A DNA stretch of 64,000 bases, taken from NCBI GenBank assembly GCA_028285035.1, contig JANQQF010000017.1, forward strand, positions 1 to 64,000. Direction: 5' to 3'. Positions within the stretch are counted from its first letter, which is position 1; each line of letters starts with the position of its first letter. A program made the position numbers and the translations under genes. The notes under the pieces were generated by a model. The model did not search any database. It saw only the letters and a program-made list of their open reading frames with translations, and was not told the DNA's origin. This DNA is from Phycisphaerae bacterium. GTDB taxonomy: Bacteria; Chloroflexota; Anaerolineae; 4572-78; J111. Positions 7,804 to 17,091 of the stretch are shown here, in pieces.

Positions 7804-10800
7804 TCAAGATAATTCTTCTAGCAGTGCTTTGGCCTCTTTCAAATCGGCCGTATCAAAGCCCTCGCTGAACCAGTCATAAATGTCAGCTAACATCTGTCGG
7901 GCTTCCTCTTTCTTTCCCTGTGCCTGCCACAATCGACCCAGGCTCACCGTCGCTCGTAACTCGCATGACTTAGCACCTTGCTGGCGGGCAATGTCGATGG
8001 CCTCAAAAAATTGCTGTTCGACCCTGCCATCTTCAAGATCCTGCAAGAGCAGTAGCTCACCCTTAAGCCGGTACAATTCTGCCTCCCACCACTGCTCTCC
8101 AGTTTTTTCCTCCGTTGCCAAGGCCTCGGCCAGTACCGCCAGTCCTTCTTCAACTTGCCCCGCTTTCTTATACCCCTCAGCCATAATGGAAAACATATAA
8201 GCTCGAAGCGTTCTTACACCCAAATCTGCTAGGGCATTGAGGCCTTGACGGAGCTCGATAATTCCGTCATCTATCCACCCTTGCTCGACCAAAGCACATG
8301 CACGAAAGCAAATTCCAAACGCTAGCCTTTGACCAAAGTTCTGTTCTCTCGAAAGCGCGATCAACTCCTCTGCCCGTTCTTGGGCAGCTGAGGCCTCCCG
8401 GCGGAATAAATGAAGACAAGTAGTAAAGAGGAGGGGTTCGGCCAGATGGAAAGGGTGAGATAGATTTTGGGCCAATTTTAGCGCGTCGTGGATACTGGTC
8501 AGGGCTTGCTCTGGATAGCCAAGTTGCCACAAGACCATGGCTCGCCAAAGGCGACTCTGCAGCCCAGGGTCTTGTACATACCGGAAGGGATAACTGCGGT
8601 ACGTCTCGAGGTCATAGAGGGCTATGGCTTGCTCCAGATGTACTCGAGCCGCAGCTAGCTTTCCTATAGTAATTGAAGTTTCGCCAAGCACCAAACGTGC
8701 TTCCATAAGCAAGTTCGGATCCTGTACCCGTTGGGCAAGATCGAGCATCTGCTCCCCTAACTCGTGTGCCCTCTGGCACTCCCCCCGAACCCCATAGATA
8801 TCAGTCAGCCCATGTAACACCTGAAAATATTGCGGAGTTGCTCCCATCTCTTGGGTTGATCCAGTCCCCAAGCTAGTTGGGGGACCGGACAAGGCCCGCT
8901 GACACAGCTCCCAAGCCTGGAGATAGGTTTGTTCCACTTCAGAAGCCCCAAATCCTTTGGTCATCGTGAGGGGGGTACTCAGGTCAAGTAGCAAGGTTAG
9001 CGTCTGCTGGGTGTGCTCGTGCGTATCGGGAAACATTTCGAGCAACTCTAGCGCCCGATTAAAATGCCCGATCGACTCTTCATAGGCCGATAGACGTACC
9101 GTCCTTTCGCCCGCTTGCTGTAAATAGCCAATCGCCTTCTCTGGAATCCCCGCTGCTTGAAAGTGTCGGGCCAACTGGACGGCCACTTCATCGGTTTCAC
9201 CTTCATACATCTGTTCCAAAGCAGTGCCCACCGCTTCATGCAAATAAACGCGCTCAACATCATCTAAGCTGTTGTATAAATATCGTTGAAATAGGATGTG
9301 TCTGAACCGATATTGGGACACCCGCTGGTTGCTCTTGCTCAAACGTTGGCTGCTCTGGCTGCGGACCAGGCGATGCTGCTTATCCAAAATGCCACTTAAT
9401 TGCCGAATTAACTGAGGCTCGTCAATCTTCTGTATCCGAGCGATGACTTCGGCCGTAAAAAATTCACCTTCGATACTGGCTACCTTCAGCATCTCCTGCA
9501 ATGATGGTGGTAGGCGGCCAATACGTTCGCCAATGGCACCCTCAACCCGGGCCGGGAGGGTCCGCCAATTCAGGGTTGGGCCGACAATCCACCGGTTCTG
9601 TTCATCCTGAACCAAATCACCTCGCTCTTGCATCCCCCGCAGCATCTCGACCGTGAACAGAGCGTGGCCCCGGGTCTGGTGGTACAAGGCCTCTCGAAAT
9701 TTTGCATCTAACCGATTGGGTTCGCTGTCCAGGAGGGTCTCGACAAACTGTTGGCCTTCGGTTTGGCCCAAGTTGATATGAATATCGCCAAAGCTACGTT
9801 GGATCTCATTGACTACCGGCTCCAGCGGATGTCGTTCACCGTCTCGGCCTCTGGCTACATCTGCTGGTCGATAGGTTCCCAATACCAGGATACGACTACC
9901 TTCGAGTTGCCGACCTAGCTGAAACAACAGGTTGATTGAACCGACGTCCGCCCACTGCAGATCATCTAAGATTAACAATATGGGGCGCTGCTGAGCTAAA
10001 GCGTGTAGAACCTTGATGTATTGCTCAAAGAGGTCAACTTGCTGGCGGTTCGTTGGACCGTGATTGATTTCCTGACGAGCCACAACTTGCTTGAGCTGAT
10101 CCAGCCAGTCACTTCCTGTAGGGGCAGCTGAAGTTGCTCGCTTTATCAGGGCCGGACTAGGAATAAAAATATCGAGCAGGTCCGGACCATGATCTATCAG
10201 GGCCTGAACCGTATAGGGCAGGCTAGCCCACAGGCGAAGGGCCTGTTCTTGACTTATGGCACCTGTCATCCACCTGGCTTCGACGTCGCCACTCAGCAAA
10301 CCCAGAATTTCGCGGAAGGGCAGGTATGGATCGCCCACGCCGATAATGGCCTGACAATTTCCCCCAGCAACGATTAGGTTATCGTGGGTGGCTTGGGCGC
10401 GCTGGCTAAATTCCTGAACCAGGGTTGTTTTGCCTGTACCAGCTTCACCAATGGCGAAGGCAATGCGACCTTTTCTGGTCAGCGCATCCTCAAGAAAGCT
10501 ATCCAGTTGGGTCAACTCAAGCTGACGGGCGACAAAGGGTGTGTCGTCACCTGTGGCAGGCTTTTTGTCAATCTGTAGAAAAGGAGGTGGGGGCAGATCT
10601 TCTACAGGCGAGGGGATTGAGGGTACGAGTTCACCCCGAGCCATACGGAGAAAGTGCTCACGTTCCTCAGTTGGAATGGCCAAGTGCTCTGCCAGCAGCT
10701 CGGCTATTTGGCGGGAGGGTCGTCGCTCATCGCGCTCGATCTTTCTGATGGTGAAGACAGAACAGCCGACCTGCTGGGCTAACACATCCTGCGTCAGGTC

Positions 10801-10854
10801 TATTGCTTTACGTCGCCTTCGGACCCAATAGCCAAATGAGGCAATGTTGTCCAT
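7804..10854 (-). CDS. XRE-family regulator with AAA ATPase and TPR domains
   Basis: The 1016-residue protein is a large one-component regulator. Residues 8-62 form an XRE helix-turn-helix (LTQDVLAQQVGCS, then IRKIERDERRPS). An AAA_16-type ATPase follows with Walker A GEAGTGKT at 136-143 and Walker B LLILDDLQWAD near residue 300. The last 450 residues are TPR-like helical repeats of the MalT/AfsR kind. Such STAND ATPases sense ligands through the ATPase/TPR part and switch DNA binding. Its promoter region carries three GTCACTT half-sites, consistent with self-control. It is transcribed in the same direction as the NB-ARC gene 441 bp downstream. The target genes are unknown. Confidence 0.88.
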   Translation of the reverse strand: MDNIASFGYWVRRRRKAIDLTQDVLAQQVGCSVFTIRKIERDERRPSRQIAELLAEHLAIPTEEREHFLRMARGELVPSIPSPVEDLPPPPFLQIDKKPATGDDTPFVARQLELTQLDSFLEDALTRKGRIAFAIGEAGTGKTTLVQEFSQRAQATHDNLIVAGGNCQAIIGVGDPYLPFREILGLLSGDVEARWMTGAISQEQALRLWASLPYTVQALIDHGPDLLDIFIPSPALIKRATSAAPTGSDWLDQLKQVVARQEINHGPTNRQQVDLFEQYIKVLHALAQQRPILLILDDLQWADVGSINLLFQLGRQLEGSRILVLGTYRPADVARGRDGERHPLEPVVNEIQRSFGDIHINLGQTEGQQFVETLLDSEPNRLDAKFREALYHQTRGHALFTVEMLRGMQERGDLVQDEQNRWIVGPTLNWRTLPARVEGAIGERIGRLPPSLQEMLKVASIEGEFFTAEVIARIQKIDEPQLIRQLSGILDKQHRLVRSQSSQRLSKSNQRVSQYRFRHILFQRYLYNSLDDVERVYLHEAVGTALEQMYEGETDEVAVQLARHFQAAGIPEKAIGYLQQAGERTVRLSAYEESIGHFNRALELLEMFPDTHEHTQQTLTLLLDLSTPLTMTKGFGASEVEQTYLQAWELCQRALSGPPTSLGTGSTQEMGATPQYFQVLHGLTDIYGVRGECQRAHELGEQMLDLAQRVQDPNLLMEARLVLGETSITIGKLAAARVHLEQAIALYDLETYRSYPFRYVQDPGLQSRLWRAMVLWQLGYPEQALTSIHDALKLAQNLSHPFHLAEPLLFTTCLHLFRREASAAQERAEELIALSREQNFGQRLAFGICFRACALVEQGWIDDGIIELRQGLNALADLGVRTLRAYMFSIMAEGYKKAGQVEEGLAVLAEALATEEKTGEQWWEAELYRLKGELLLLQDLEDGRVEQQFFEAIDIARQQGAKSCELRATVSLGRLWQAQGKKEEARQMLADIYDWFSEGFDTADLKEAKALLEELS

Positions 10855-10873
10855 CCCACCTTCCCTTCAACGT

Positions 10874-10913
10874 GTGTCACTTTTGGGTCACTTATTGTAC
10901 CACAAAGTGACCC
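10874..10913 (-). promoter_or_regulatory. Operator-like GTCACTT palindrome at the XRE gene promoter
   Basis: GGGTCACTT (10885-10893) and AAGTGACCC (10905-10913) form a perfect 9-bp inverted repeat. A third half-site, TGTCACTT, lies at about 10875-10882. The spacer contains TACAAT on the minus strand (10894-10899), a good -10 box for the gene starting at 10854. Binding here would block the promoter, which fits autorepression by an HTH protein. Confidence 0.6.
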
Positions 10914-10999
10914 CAACCGGCATCGATTATCTACTTTAATATTCATATCAATTAAAACTCGAATATTGCAGTTCAAATAACCAATTAGAGGAGACGGCA

Positions 11000-11224
11000 A
11001 TGTATAACACTCAAATGATTGAACGATTAGTAGCAGAGAGACAGTCAGAATTAGGGAAAGAGGTGCATCTGACTCGATTACCTAAAAAGGCTCAGAAAAG
11101 CGGCTCAGGGTTTGGGGCCTATCATCTTCGAAGGATTGGCAGGGTTCTAGGTTCTGTAGGCGTTACTATAAATAATGGAGATCACTCAAATTCGGCTGTG
11201 TCTTCCACCAGCCTGGATACCTAA
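11000..11224 (+). CDS. Small protein of unknown function
   Basis: This 74-residue gene is divergent from the XRE regulator. A strong GAGGAG at 10988-10993 precedes the ATG by six bases. The N-terminal half is helical and charged (MIERLVAERQSELGKEV), and the C-terminal half turns Ser/Gly/Asn-rich. No domain, signal peptide or membrane segment is seen. Its promoter would share the gap holding the GTCACTT palindrome, so it may be under the same regulator. The good ribosome site is the main argument that it is real. Confidence 0.5.
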   Translation: MYNTQMIERLVAERQSELGKEVHLTRLPKKAQKSGSGFGAYHLRRIGRVLGSVGVTINNGDHSNSAVSSTSLDT

Positions 11225-11437
11225 TATTTGTCAAGAACACCCGTCTAATCACAAGCCGCTCTGAGTACAATCAACTGATGGTCAAAGTCTTCAATGGCTC
11301 TGTCCTTCAGTTAATGAAACGCGACAGACTCTGACCGCCCAAAGTTCGTGGAACGTCTCGATGTGGATATATAAAATGGTGGATTTTGTTTACCAGGTGT
11401 CGTCCCGAGCATCAAAATACTACGGTTAATTCACGTA

Positions 11438-11995
11438 TTAATGACCATACTGAAAACAGCCCACCACGTGGTCATTCACCATCCCCGTGGCTTGCATAAA
11501 CGCATAGCAAATCGTCGGACCGACAAACTTAAAGCCTCGCTTCTTCAAATCTTTACTCATTTGTTCCGATTCTGGCGTTTGGGCGGGGATGTCGGCCAAG
11601 CTCTGCCAGTGATTTTGCTTGACCTGCCCCTCGACAAATTGCCAGATGTAGCGGTCAAATGAACCAAATTCGCTTTGCACCTGCAAAAAGGCTTTGGCAT
11701 TAGTAACCGCGGCGTTGATTTTGAGTTTGTTACGAATGATGCCGGGGTTATTCAAAAGCTCGTTGACCTTTGCTTCATCATAACCCGCCACGGTCTCCAC
11801 GTGGAATTGATCGAAGGCGAGGCGATAATTTTCACGCTTGCGTAGAATTGTGATCCAACTGAGACCCGCTTGGGCCCCTTCCAAAATTAGCATCTCAAAC
11901 AACTGCTGATCATCGTGGGTAGGAATGCCCCACTCGTTGTCATGATAATCGATGTAAAGCGGGTCATCGCCGCACCAGCTGCAACGGATTGTCAT
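11438..11995 (-). CDS. tag: DNA-3-methyladenine glycosylase I
   Basis: The 185-residue base-excision repair enzyme removes 3-methyladenine from alkylated DNA. The start MTIRCSWCGDDPLYIDYHD carries the family's zinc-binding Cys pattern and is followed by the conserved NEWGIPTHDDQQLFEML. LEGAQAGLSW and the GFKFVGPTICYAFMQA stretch near the C-terminus, with the final His residues (NDHVVGC, YGH), are all Tag signatures. The length is normal. An AAAGGAG ribosome site precedes the ATG. It lies 48 bp downstream of the binding-protein gene on the same strand and may be co-transcribed with it. Confidence 0.96.
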   Translation of the reverse strand: MTIRCSWCGDDPLYIDYHDNEWGIPTHDDQQLFEMLILEGAQAGLSWITILRKRENYRLAFDQFHVETVAGYDEAKVNELLNNPGIIRNKLKINAAVTNAKAFLQVQSEFGSFDRYIWQFVEGQVKQNHWQSLADIPAQTPESEQMSKDLKKRGFKFVGPTICYAFMQATGMVNDHVVGCFQYGH

Positions 11996-12043
11996 TGTTA
12001 TTTCTCCTTTTGAGAATAGGCTTTCAAATTTAGGATGGTTTGA

Positions 12044-13795
12044 CTAAGGCCCCACCAACTGCCACTCACCTGCATTCCAGGTGACGGTATCGTAGATGTG
12101 GGGGGTGATGCCTTGCACGTCGATGCTGATAGCATAGAGGTCGGGGAAGGCGAGTAAAGGAATGTGGGGTAGGTCTTCGTATAGGGTTGTGGCAACTTCG
12201 CATAACAAGACACGTCGTCGATTTTCAGGTAAGGGGGTGTGGAGGGCATCAAAAATTTCGAGTAATTCGGGATTTCGATAACGACTGACATTGAGACCCG
12301 CCAAAGGATTATCACGAGAGGGGATTGACCGCGGATCAAAATAGTTAGTCAAATAGATGGTGGGATCAACCCCAAAGTAACCATCATCCCACAAGTTGAG
12401 ATCAAAGTTACCCCGCAACTCAATGCCCTCTTCGGCCCACGTATTCCATAGCTCGCTGCCCTCAGCCACCTCCAATTGTAGATCAACGCCCACTTCGGCG
12501 AACATCCCCCGAATGAGACGATGTGCGAGGTTGAGTTCTGAACCGAACTCAATGTAAGTGTAGCTGGTTAGGCTCAAGGGGGTGCCCTCTTCCGCCGTGC
12601 CACAATTCTGGCAGGTGCGAACAGATTGCCCTTCAGTCAGTACCCAGCCTGCGTCATCTAACAAGGCCGCAGCTAAACCGGGATTGTATTCATATAGGGG
12701 AATATCACAGTCAAGCTCAAACAGTTCCGTATCCACAGGAATGGCTTGGTTGCCGAAGGCTTCGTCATTCAAGCGACCGACATCAATCGCATGACGTAAG
12801 GCTCGACGGATTTGGGGATTGGATAGGCTGGGGTGAGGGATCTCGGAGCCATCGGGTGCTTGATCGCTTAAATTGGCGACAAGTTTAAGGACAAAGCGAG
12901 GGGGATTGGTGCGAAAGACGGTTGCCGTGCCGCTACCATCAAGCCGAAACAAGGCCTCACCATCAGGCCAGATATCGAGATGGGCTGTCCCTCGGCCCAG
13001 ACTACGCTGGCGGAAATCTGGGTCTGGCTCAATTTCAAAGATAAGCTGAGACGCAAACGGGCGATCTGGAATGTAGTAGTTTGGATTGGGGAGAAAGACA
13101 AGTCGCTCACCTTCAAGCCATTGTCCAAGCCTGAATGGTCCTAGGCTAACCGGCTCAAAGTTACAATCCCAAAATAACATCGCGTTTGTTGGTCCACAAT
13201 GATGGGCCGGGAAAATGCCAATCCCCCTGCCGCCAAATTGCAAGAGATAATTGGGATAGAATTCGCGATATTGAATAACGACAGTCAATGGATCGGGGGT
13301 TTCAACGGTCTCAATGAGTTCTAACCCAGGGGTCCAAATTCCGCTGTCACGCAAAGCCTCCCACGTGTAAAGCACGTCTGCTGAGGTGAATGGTTCCCCG
13401 TCGCTCCATCGCAACCCTGACCTTAAACGCCACGTCACCGTTCGGCCATCTTCACTTAAATCACCATTTGACAACGTAGGGAGCGTCTCTGCTAACTCTG
13501 GATAATAGTTGCCATCAGGGCCAATTTCGGCTAAAGCCCCATAAACCAACTCCCCGATCAAGACCTCATAACCAGTGTTGTTGAGATAGGCATTGAAACT
13601 GGGGGGATCAATGGGGATGGGGATAACAATGGCTTGTTCATCAATATCCACCGACCGGGCCAAGGCGGGCAGGGTTGGTGTGGGTGTGGGTGGAAGCGGC
13701 TCTAACGGGGTATTTGCTAGGTCGCAGCCACCCAACACTAGACCAATTGTAAGTAATAAAATTAGATAAGCTGATTTTTTCTTGGGATTTTTCAT
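12044..13795 (-). CDS. Oligopeptide/nickel-type ABC transporter substrate-binding lipoprotein
   Basis: The 583-residue protein starts with a lipoprotein signal peptide: KKK, a hydrophobic core LILLLTIGLVL, then lipobox LGGC with the lipidated Cys near residue 24. The mature part matches the SBP_bac_5 (DppA/OppA) fold, with TWRLRSGLRWSDGEPFTSAD as the family signature and IRRALRHAIDVGRL further on. It captures peptides or similar ligands outside the membrane. No permease or ATPase genes are adjacent, so it is an orphan that must use components encoded elsewhere or act as a sensor. A Pro/Thr linker follows the Cys. Confidence 0.9.
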   Translation of the reverse strand: MKNPKKKSAYLILLLTIGLVLGGCDLANTPLEPLPPTPTPTLPALARSVDIDEQAIVIPIPIDPPSFNAYLNNTGYEVLIGELVYGALAEIGPDGNYYPELAETLPTLSNGDLSEDGRTVTWRLRSGLRWSDGEPFTSADVLYTWEALRDSGIWTPGLELIETVETPDPLTVVIQYREFYPNYLLQFGGRGIGIFPAHHCGPTNAMLFWDCNFEPVSLGPFRLGQWLEGERLVFLPNPNYYIPDRPFASQLIFEIEPDPDFRQRSLGRGTAHLDIWPDGEALFRLDGSGTATVFRTNPPRFVLKLVANLSDQAPDGSEIPHPSLSNPQIRRALRHAIDVGRLNDEAFGNQAIPVDTELFELDCDIPLYEYNPGLAAALLDDAGWVLTEGQSVRTCQNCGTAEEGTPLSLTSYTYIEFGSELNLAHRLIRGMFAEVGVDLQLEVAEGSELWNTWAEEGIELRGNFDLNLWDDGYFGVDPTIYLTNYFDPRSIPSRDNPLAGLNVSRYRNPELLEIFDALHTPLPENRRRVLLCEVATTLYEDLPHIPLLAFPDLYAISIDVQGITPHIYDTVTWNAGEWQLVGP

Positions 13796-14143
13796 AAATG
13801 GGGCAAAAAATGCCAGCCTCTAGTAGGCTAGAGACTGTATACTTTTATAATTTGACGTCATTTTAGTGCAGGGGCTATAGAGTGCAAATGTTGTCGCTAC
13901 AGTGATACAGCAAATTGGTGAAATCAGATTGCCTGACTTATAATGGCGGTTATTATTAGCCCCACCCTTTACAATTTTATAGACAGCATCGTCACCAGAT
14001 TTTTCTTCTCAATAACAACTTGTGAAACCTTAAAATTTTATCACCTGACAAATTTCTGAAAATCCATGTGACCTTTGTCCTAATCTGGTGTCTATTGATG
14101 TGGAAAATCATAAAAATTAAAAACTTTAAGGAGTTTGTGATTT
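13796..14143. other. 348-bp divergent intergenic region
   Basis: No gene is seen. A small perfect hairpin, CTCTAG-TAGG-CTAGAG (13818-13833), lies in the presumed 5' leader of the binding-protein gene. An AAGGAG ribosome site for the small gene at 14144 ends the region. The AT-rich centre probably holds divergent promoters, but no clear -35/-10 pair stood out. Confidence 0.55.
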
Positions 14144-14338
14144 ATGGATGAGTTAGTAAAAATGGTAGCTGAAAAGACAGGTTTGTCAGAAGAAATGTCC
14201 AAGACTGCTGTTGAAATGGTTATTGAGTATGTAAAAGATAAGCTGCCTGAACCTATTGCTGGTCAATTGGATGGTTTGTTGGATGGCGAAGGTGGCGGTG
14301 GCTTAGGTGGAATGGTTGGCGGCCTGTTTGGTGGATAA
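14144..14338 (+). CDS. Small helical protein with glycine-rich tail
   Basis: The 64-residue protein has a helical N-terminal part (MDELVKMVAEKTGLSEEMSK, then a helix containing VIEYVKDKLP) and a C-terminal tail of mostly Gly (GGGGLGGMVGGLFGG). The layout resembles small DUF2267/DUF937-like stress-associated proteins, but it is too short for a firm assignment. An AAGGAG precedes the ATG by nine bases. It sits 150 bp upstream of the TM-helix channel gene on the same strand, which may be its partner. Confidence 0.7.
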   Translation: MDELVKMVAEKTGLSEEMSKTAVEMVIEYVKDKLPEPIAGQLDGLLDGEGGGGLGGMVGGLFGG

Positions 14339-14489
14339 TCGCGCCTTTTCTATTTAATGTTTAATTTGTAACCAGTTTAGTATTTTAACAATCAGTGGCC
14401 AGAAGAATAGGGTTGATGGTTGTCAAAAATGTAGCTTTATTAAGCCACAAAAAATTTTATTACAGTATCACTAGAGGGAGGATACTAAA

Positions 14490-15971
14490 ATGCAGGACAT
14501 TCTTAATCAGTTGTACACATATGGTCTTCAATTGGGAATTGCCGCCTTGATTTTAGTGGGTGGTTGGATATTAGCATTGCTTATCTCTGGTATCGTTCGA
14601 GGGGCTTTGAACCGAACCTCATTCGATAATCAAATTGCCGAGCGCATGGGAATGGGTGAAAGCCTAAACCTTGAGACAATCATTAGCCGGATTGTCTTTT
14701 GGCTGGTGATGTTGTTTGTTGTTGTCACAATGTTCTCTTTCCTGAACTTGCCGGCCGTGACCCAGCCGCTCAATCGCTTATTGGGCGACATTTTGTCGTA
14801 CGGTAGTGACTTGCTTGGCGGTGTTGTTCTCATTGCGATTGCTTGGATTTTGGCAACAGCATTGCGCTTCATCATCAATAAAGCACTTGGCGCAACATCA
14901 TTGGATGATATGATGGCTAATCAGGCTGGTTTTTCACAAGATGGCCAGAAGCCAATGAGCGAAACCATCGCTGACATCGTCTACTGGGGTGTTTTCTTGT
15001 TCTTCCTGCCCGCGATCTTGGGTGCGTTGGGCTTGCAAGGTGTGCTTGGTCCAGTCCAAAATATGGTTGATGAGGTCTTGAGTGCGTTGCCCAACATTCT
15101 CAAAGCAGGCTTGATTTTCCTCATTGGTTGGTTTGTGGCTCGCCTCGTTCGCCAAATTGTTGGTAGCTTCTTGAACGCTGTTGGGGCTGACTCTGTGGGT
15201 GAGCGTGTTGGTTTGAGCAATGTTGTTGGTGAACAGTCTTTGTCAAGTGTTATCGGAACAATTGTTTACTCAATCATTTTGATCATTGTTACCATTTCTG
15301 CCTTAGACGCTTTACAAATCGAGGCGATTTCTGGTCCAGCTACAAATATGCTCAACACTTTGCTGGAAGCAATCCCCTCAATCTTCGGGGCAATGATTAT
15401 CCTGACTCTGACCTTCTTTATCGCACGATTGGTTTCTAGCTTGGTTGTTAACTTATTAACGGCTATTGGCTTTAACAAAGTGCTTAGCTTGATTGGCATC
15501 GGTAGTGAGCCAGGTGAAGGGCAGCGCACTCCGGCTGAGGTCGTTGGTTACTTGGTAACTATTGGCCTGATGCTGTTTGCTACCATTGAAGCAGCAAATC
15601 TGTTAGGCTTCGGTATTTTGGCTGAGCTGGTTGGTGCCTTCTTGCTCTTTGCTTCAGATATTATCTTAGGGATTATCATCCTTGGTATTGGTCTCTACTT
15701 GGCGAATTTGGCCGCAGGTGTTGTCAAAAATATGGCAGGCCCACAATCTGCTTTGCTCTCTCAAGTTACTCGCATCGCTATCATCGTTTTGACCACTGCT
15801 ATGGGCTTACGACAAATGGGTATCGCGGATGAGATCGTAACCACTGCCTTCACCTTGTTGATGGGTGCTATTGCTGTAGCTGTCGCGTTGGCCTTTGGTC
15901 TTGGTGCCCGTGAAGCGGCTGGTCGTGAAGTTGAAAGTGTCATTACTCGCCTGCGCTCTGAGGATCAGTAA
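14490..15971 (+). CDS. Mechanosensitive-channel-like protein with TM-helix repeats (CmpX type)
   Basis: The 493-residue integral membrane protein has about ten hydrophobic segments arranged as repeated pairs. Each unit has a 'GWxxA..v...v' helix followed by a short linker (VGGWILALLISGIVRG, IGWFVARLVRQIVGSF, LTLTFFIARLVSSLVVN), which matches the 'conserved TM helix' repeat of the MscS-related CmpX group. It lacks the full MscS beta and alpha/beta cytoplasmic domain; the C-terminus ends in a short REVESVITRLRS helix. The role is probably membrane stress or osmotic response. GGGAGG lies nine bases before the ATG. A 13-bp hairpin follows the stop. Confidence 0.88.
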   Translation: MQDILNQLYTYGLQLGIAALILVGGWILALLISGIVRGALNRTSFDNQIAERMGMGESLNLETIISRIVFWLVMLFVVVTMFSFLNLPAVTQPLNRLLGDILSYGSDLLGGVVLIAIAWILATALRFIINKALGATSLDDMMANQAGFSQDGQKPMSETIADIVYWGVFLFFLPAILGALGLQGVLGPVQNMVDEVLSALPNILKAGLIFLIGWFVARLVRQIVGSFLNAVGADSVGERVGLSNVVGEQSLSSVIGTIVYSIILIIVTISALDALQIEAISGPATNMLNTLLEAIPSIFGAMIILTLTFFIARLVSSLVVNLLTAIGFNKVLSLIGIGSEPGEGQRTPAEVVGYLVTIGLMLFATIEAANLLGFGILAELVGAFLLFASDIILGIIILGIGLYLANLAAGVVKNMAGPQSALLSQVTRIAIIVLTTAMGLRQMGIADEIVTTAFTLLMGAIAVAVALAFGLGAREAAGREVESVITRLRSEDQ

Positions 15972-16015
15972 GTGAGTAGCTGGCTAACAAAATTAATACC
16001 TGTTGAATAAATATC

Positions 16016-16051
16016 GAGAGCGTAGACGGTCAGATTTGCGTCTGCGCTCTC
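16016..16051 (+). terminator. Strong hairpin after the channel gene
   Basis: Arms 16016-16028 and 16039-16051 pair over 13 bp with one G-T wobble around a 10-base loop. It begins 45 bases after the channel stop and ends 45 bases before the next GTG. No long T-run follows, so it is a weak terminator, an mRNA-end stabiliser, or a leader structure for the downstream gene. Confidence 0.6.
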
Positions 16052-16095
16052 TCTAGTGTAAATATAAACCAACAGAATAGGAGGGGGAATCGATA

Positions 16096-17016
16096 GTGTT
16101 AAGTTCGTATTACACCATCTTATCATTAACCATGTATGCATTCAATTATCTTCCACAAAATCAAGATGATCGTGACCGAATCCCATTGTGGATTTGGTTA
16201 GCCGTTATTTTTCTAGTCATCGTGATTGGTGTGATTTGGACCTTACGTGAAGAAGCTGAAAAGGAAAAAGCCCAAAACCGACCTGATACCCTGCCCGAGC
16301 CAGTGGAGCCAGAAGTGGCTACCCGTGGGGTTTTGCCTGATGCTTCTGTCGAGGTGGACTCTGAGTTAAATGTTGAAACACCAGACCTGGATGTAGATGC
16401 CGATGTGCCAGATGTCGACGTTGATGCACCGAAACTAGATGTAGATATACCAGATGTAGATATCGATGCGCCGAAATTAGCGGTTGAAACACCAGACATT
16501 GATGTAGATGTTGTTGCACCGAAGTTGGCGGTTGAAGCCCCAGATGTAGATATCGATGTGCCCGACATTGAGGTGTCAATAGAAAAGGATGATTTAACCC
16601 TACTTGAAGGGGTTGAGCCACCTGTTGAAGAAATTTTCAACAACAACAATATCTATACGTATGAAAAGTTAGGGGCCACAGATCCTAATGACTTAAGTGC
16701 AATGTTGTCAGGCTCTGAGTGGGAGTCGGTTGACACGCGTAACTGGCGTGAGCAATCTCGGCTCTTTTCTTTAGGGTATGGTCTGGATGTCGCCAAAGGC
16801 GAAGTCAAGCCAGATGATTTGAAAAAGGTCAAAGGGATTGGCCCGAAAATCTCTGCGGAGCTGAATAAACGCGGGATCACGACCTTTGAGCAGTTGAGTA
16901 ATATCGATGTGTCTTACTTGGAGGCCTTGATGGATGAGTTGGATTGGCACATCAACAATCCAGCCACATGGCCATCTCAGGCAACTGAATTGGCAGAAGC
17001 CAAACGAAACAAATAG
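16096..17016 (+). CDS. Membrane-anchored HhH protein with D/V/P-rich repeats
   Basis: The 306-residue protein has a single N-terminal membrane segment (IPLWIWLAVIFLVIVIGVIW, about residues 35-54) and an acidic linker. A region at about 95-160 repeats short units such as DVDAPKLDVDIP and DIDAPKLAVETP. The C-terminal half carries helix-hairpin-helix motifs, including KKVKGIGPKISAELNKRG and FEQLSNIDVSYLEAL, like the predicted DNA-binding domains of COG3743-type proteins. AGGAGGGGG before GTG 16096 fixes the start. The repeats resemble eukaryotic AHNAK units, surely by convergence. It may tether DNA or protein to the membrane; the true role is unknown. Confidence 0.8.
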   Translation: MLSSYYTILSLTMYAFNYLPQNQDDRDRIPLWIWLAVIFLVIVIGVIWTLREEAEKEKAQNRPDTLPEPVEPEVATRGVLPDASVEVDSELNVETPDLDVDADVPDVDVDAPKLDVDIPDVDIDAPKLAVETPDIDVDVVAPKLAVEAPDVDIDVPDIEVSIEKDDLTLLEGVEPPVEEIFNNNNIYTYEKLGATDPNDLSAMLSGSEWESVDTRNWREQSRLFSLGYGLDVAKGEVKPDDLKKVKGIGPKISAELNKRGITTFEQLSNIDVSYLEALMDELDWHINNPATWPSQATELAEAKRNK

Positions 17017-17028
17017 GTTTTTAGTAAT

Positions 17029-17087
17029 TAGTAAATGGTAAATTGTGATTTTCGCTTGATTGTGCAATTACAGTTTACCATTTACTA
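17029..17087. terminator. 18-bp inverted repeat between convergent genes
   Basis: Arms 17029-17046 (TAGTAAATGGTAAATTGT) and 17070-17087 match with one mismatch. It lies between the HhH gene (+) and murJ (-), which converge, so it can serve as a terminator for both. The TAAATGGTAAAT word also belongs to the dispersed AT-rich elements seen at other gene ends here. Confidence 0.65.
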
Positions 17088-17091
17088 TAAT

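Noticed and set aside
16161..16649. Long minus-strand open frame, Ser/Thr-rich, opposite the D/V/P repeat region
   Set aside because: It is the antisense shadow of the repeat-coding region; the repeats create an open frame, but there is no ribosome site or known domain.
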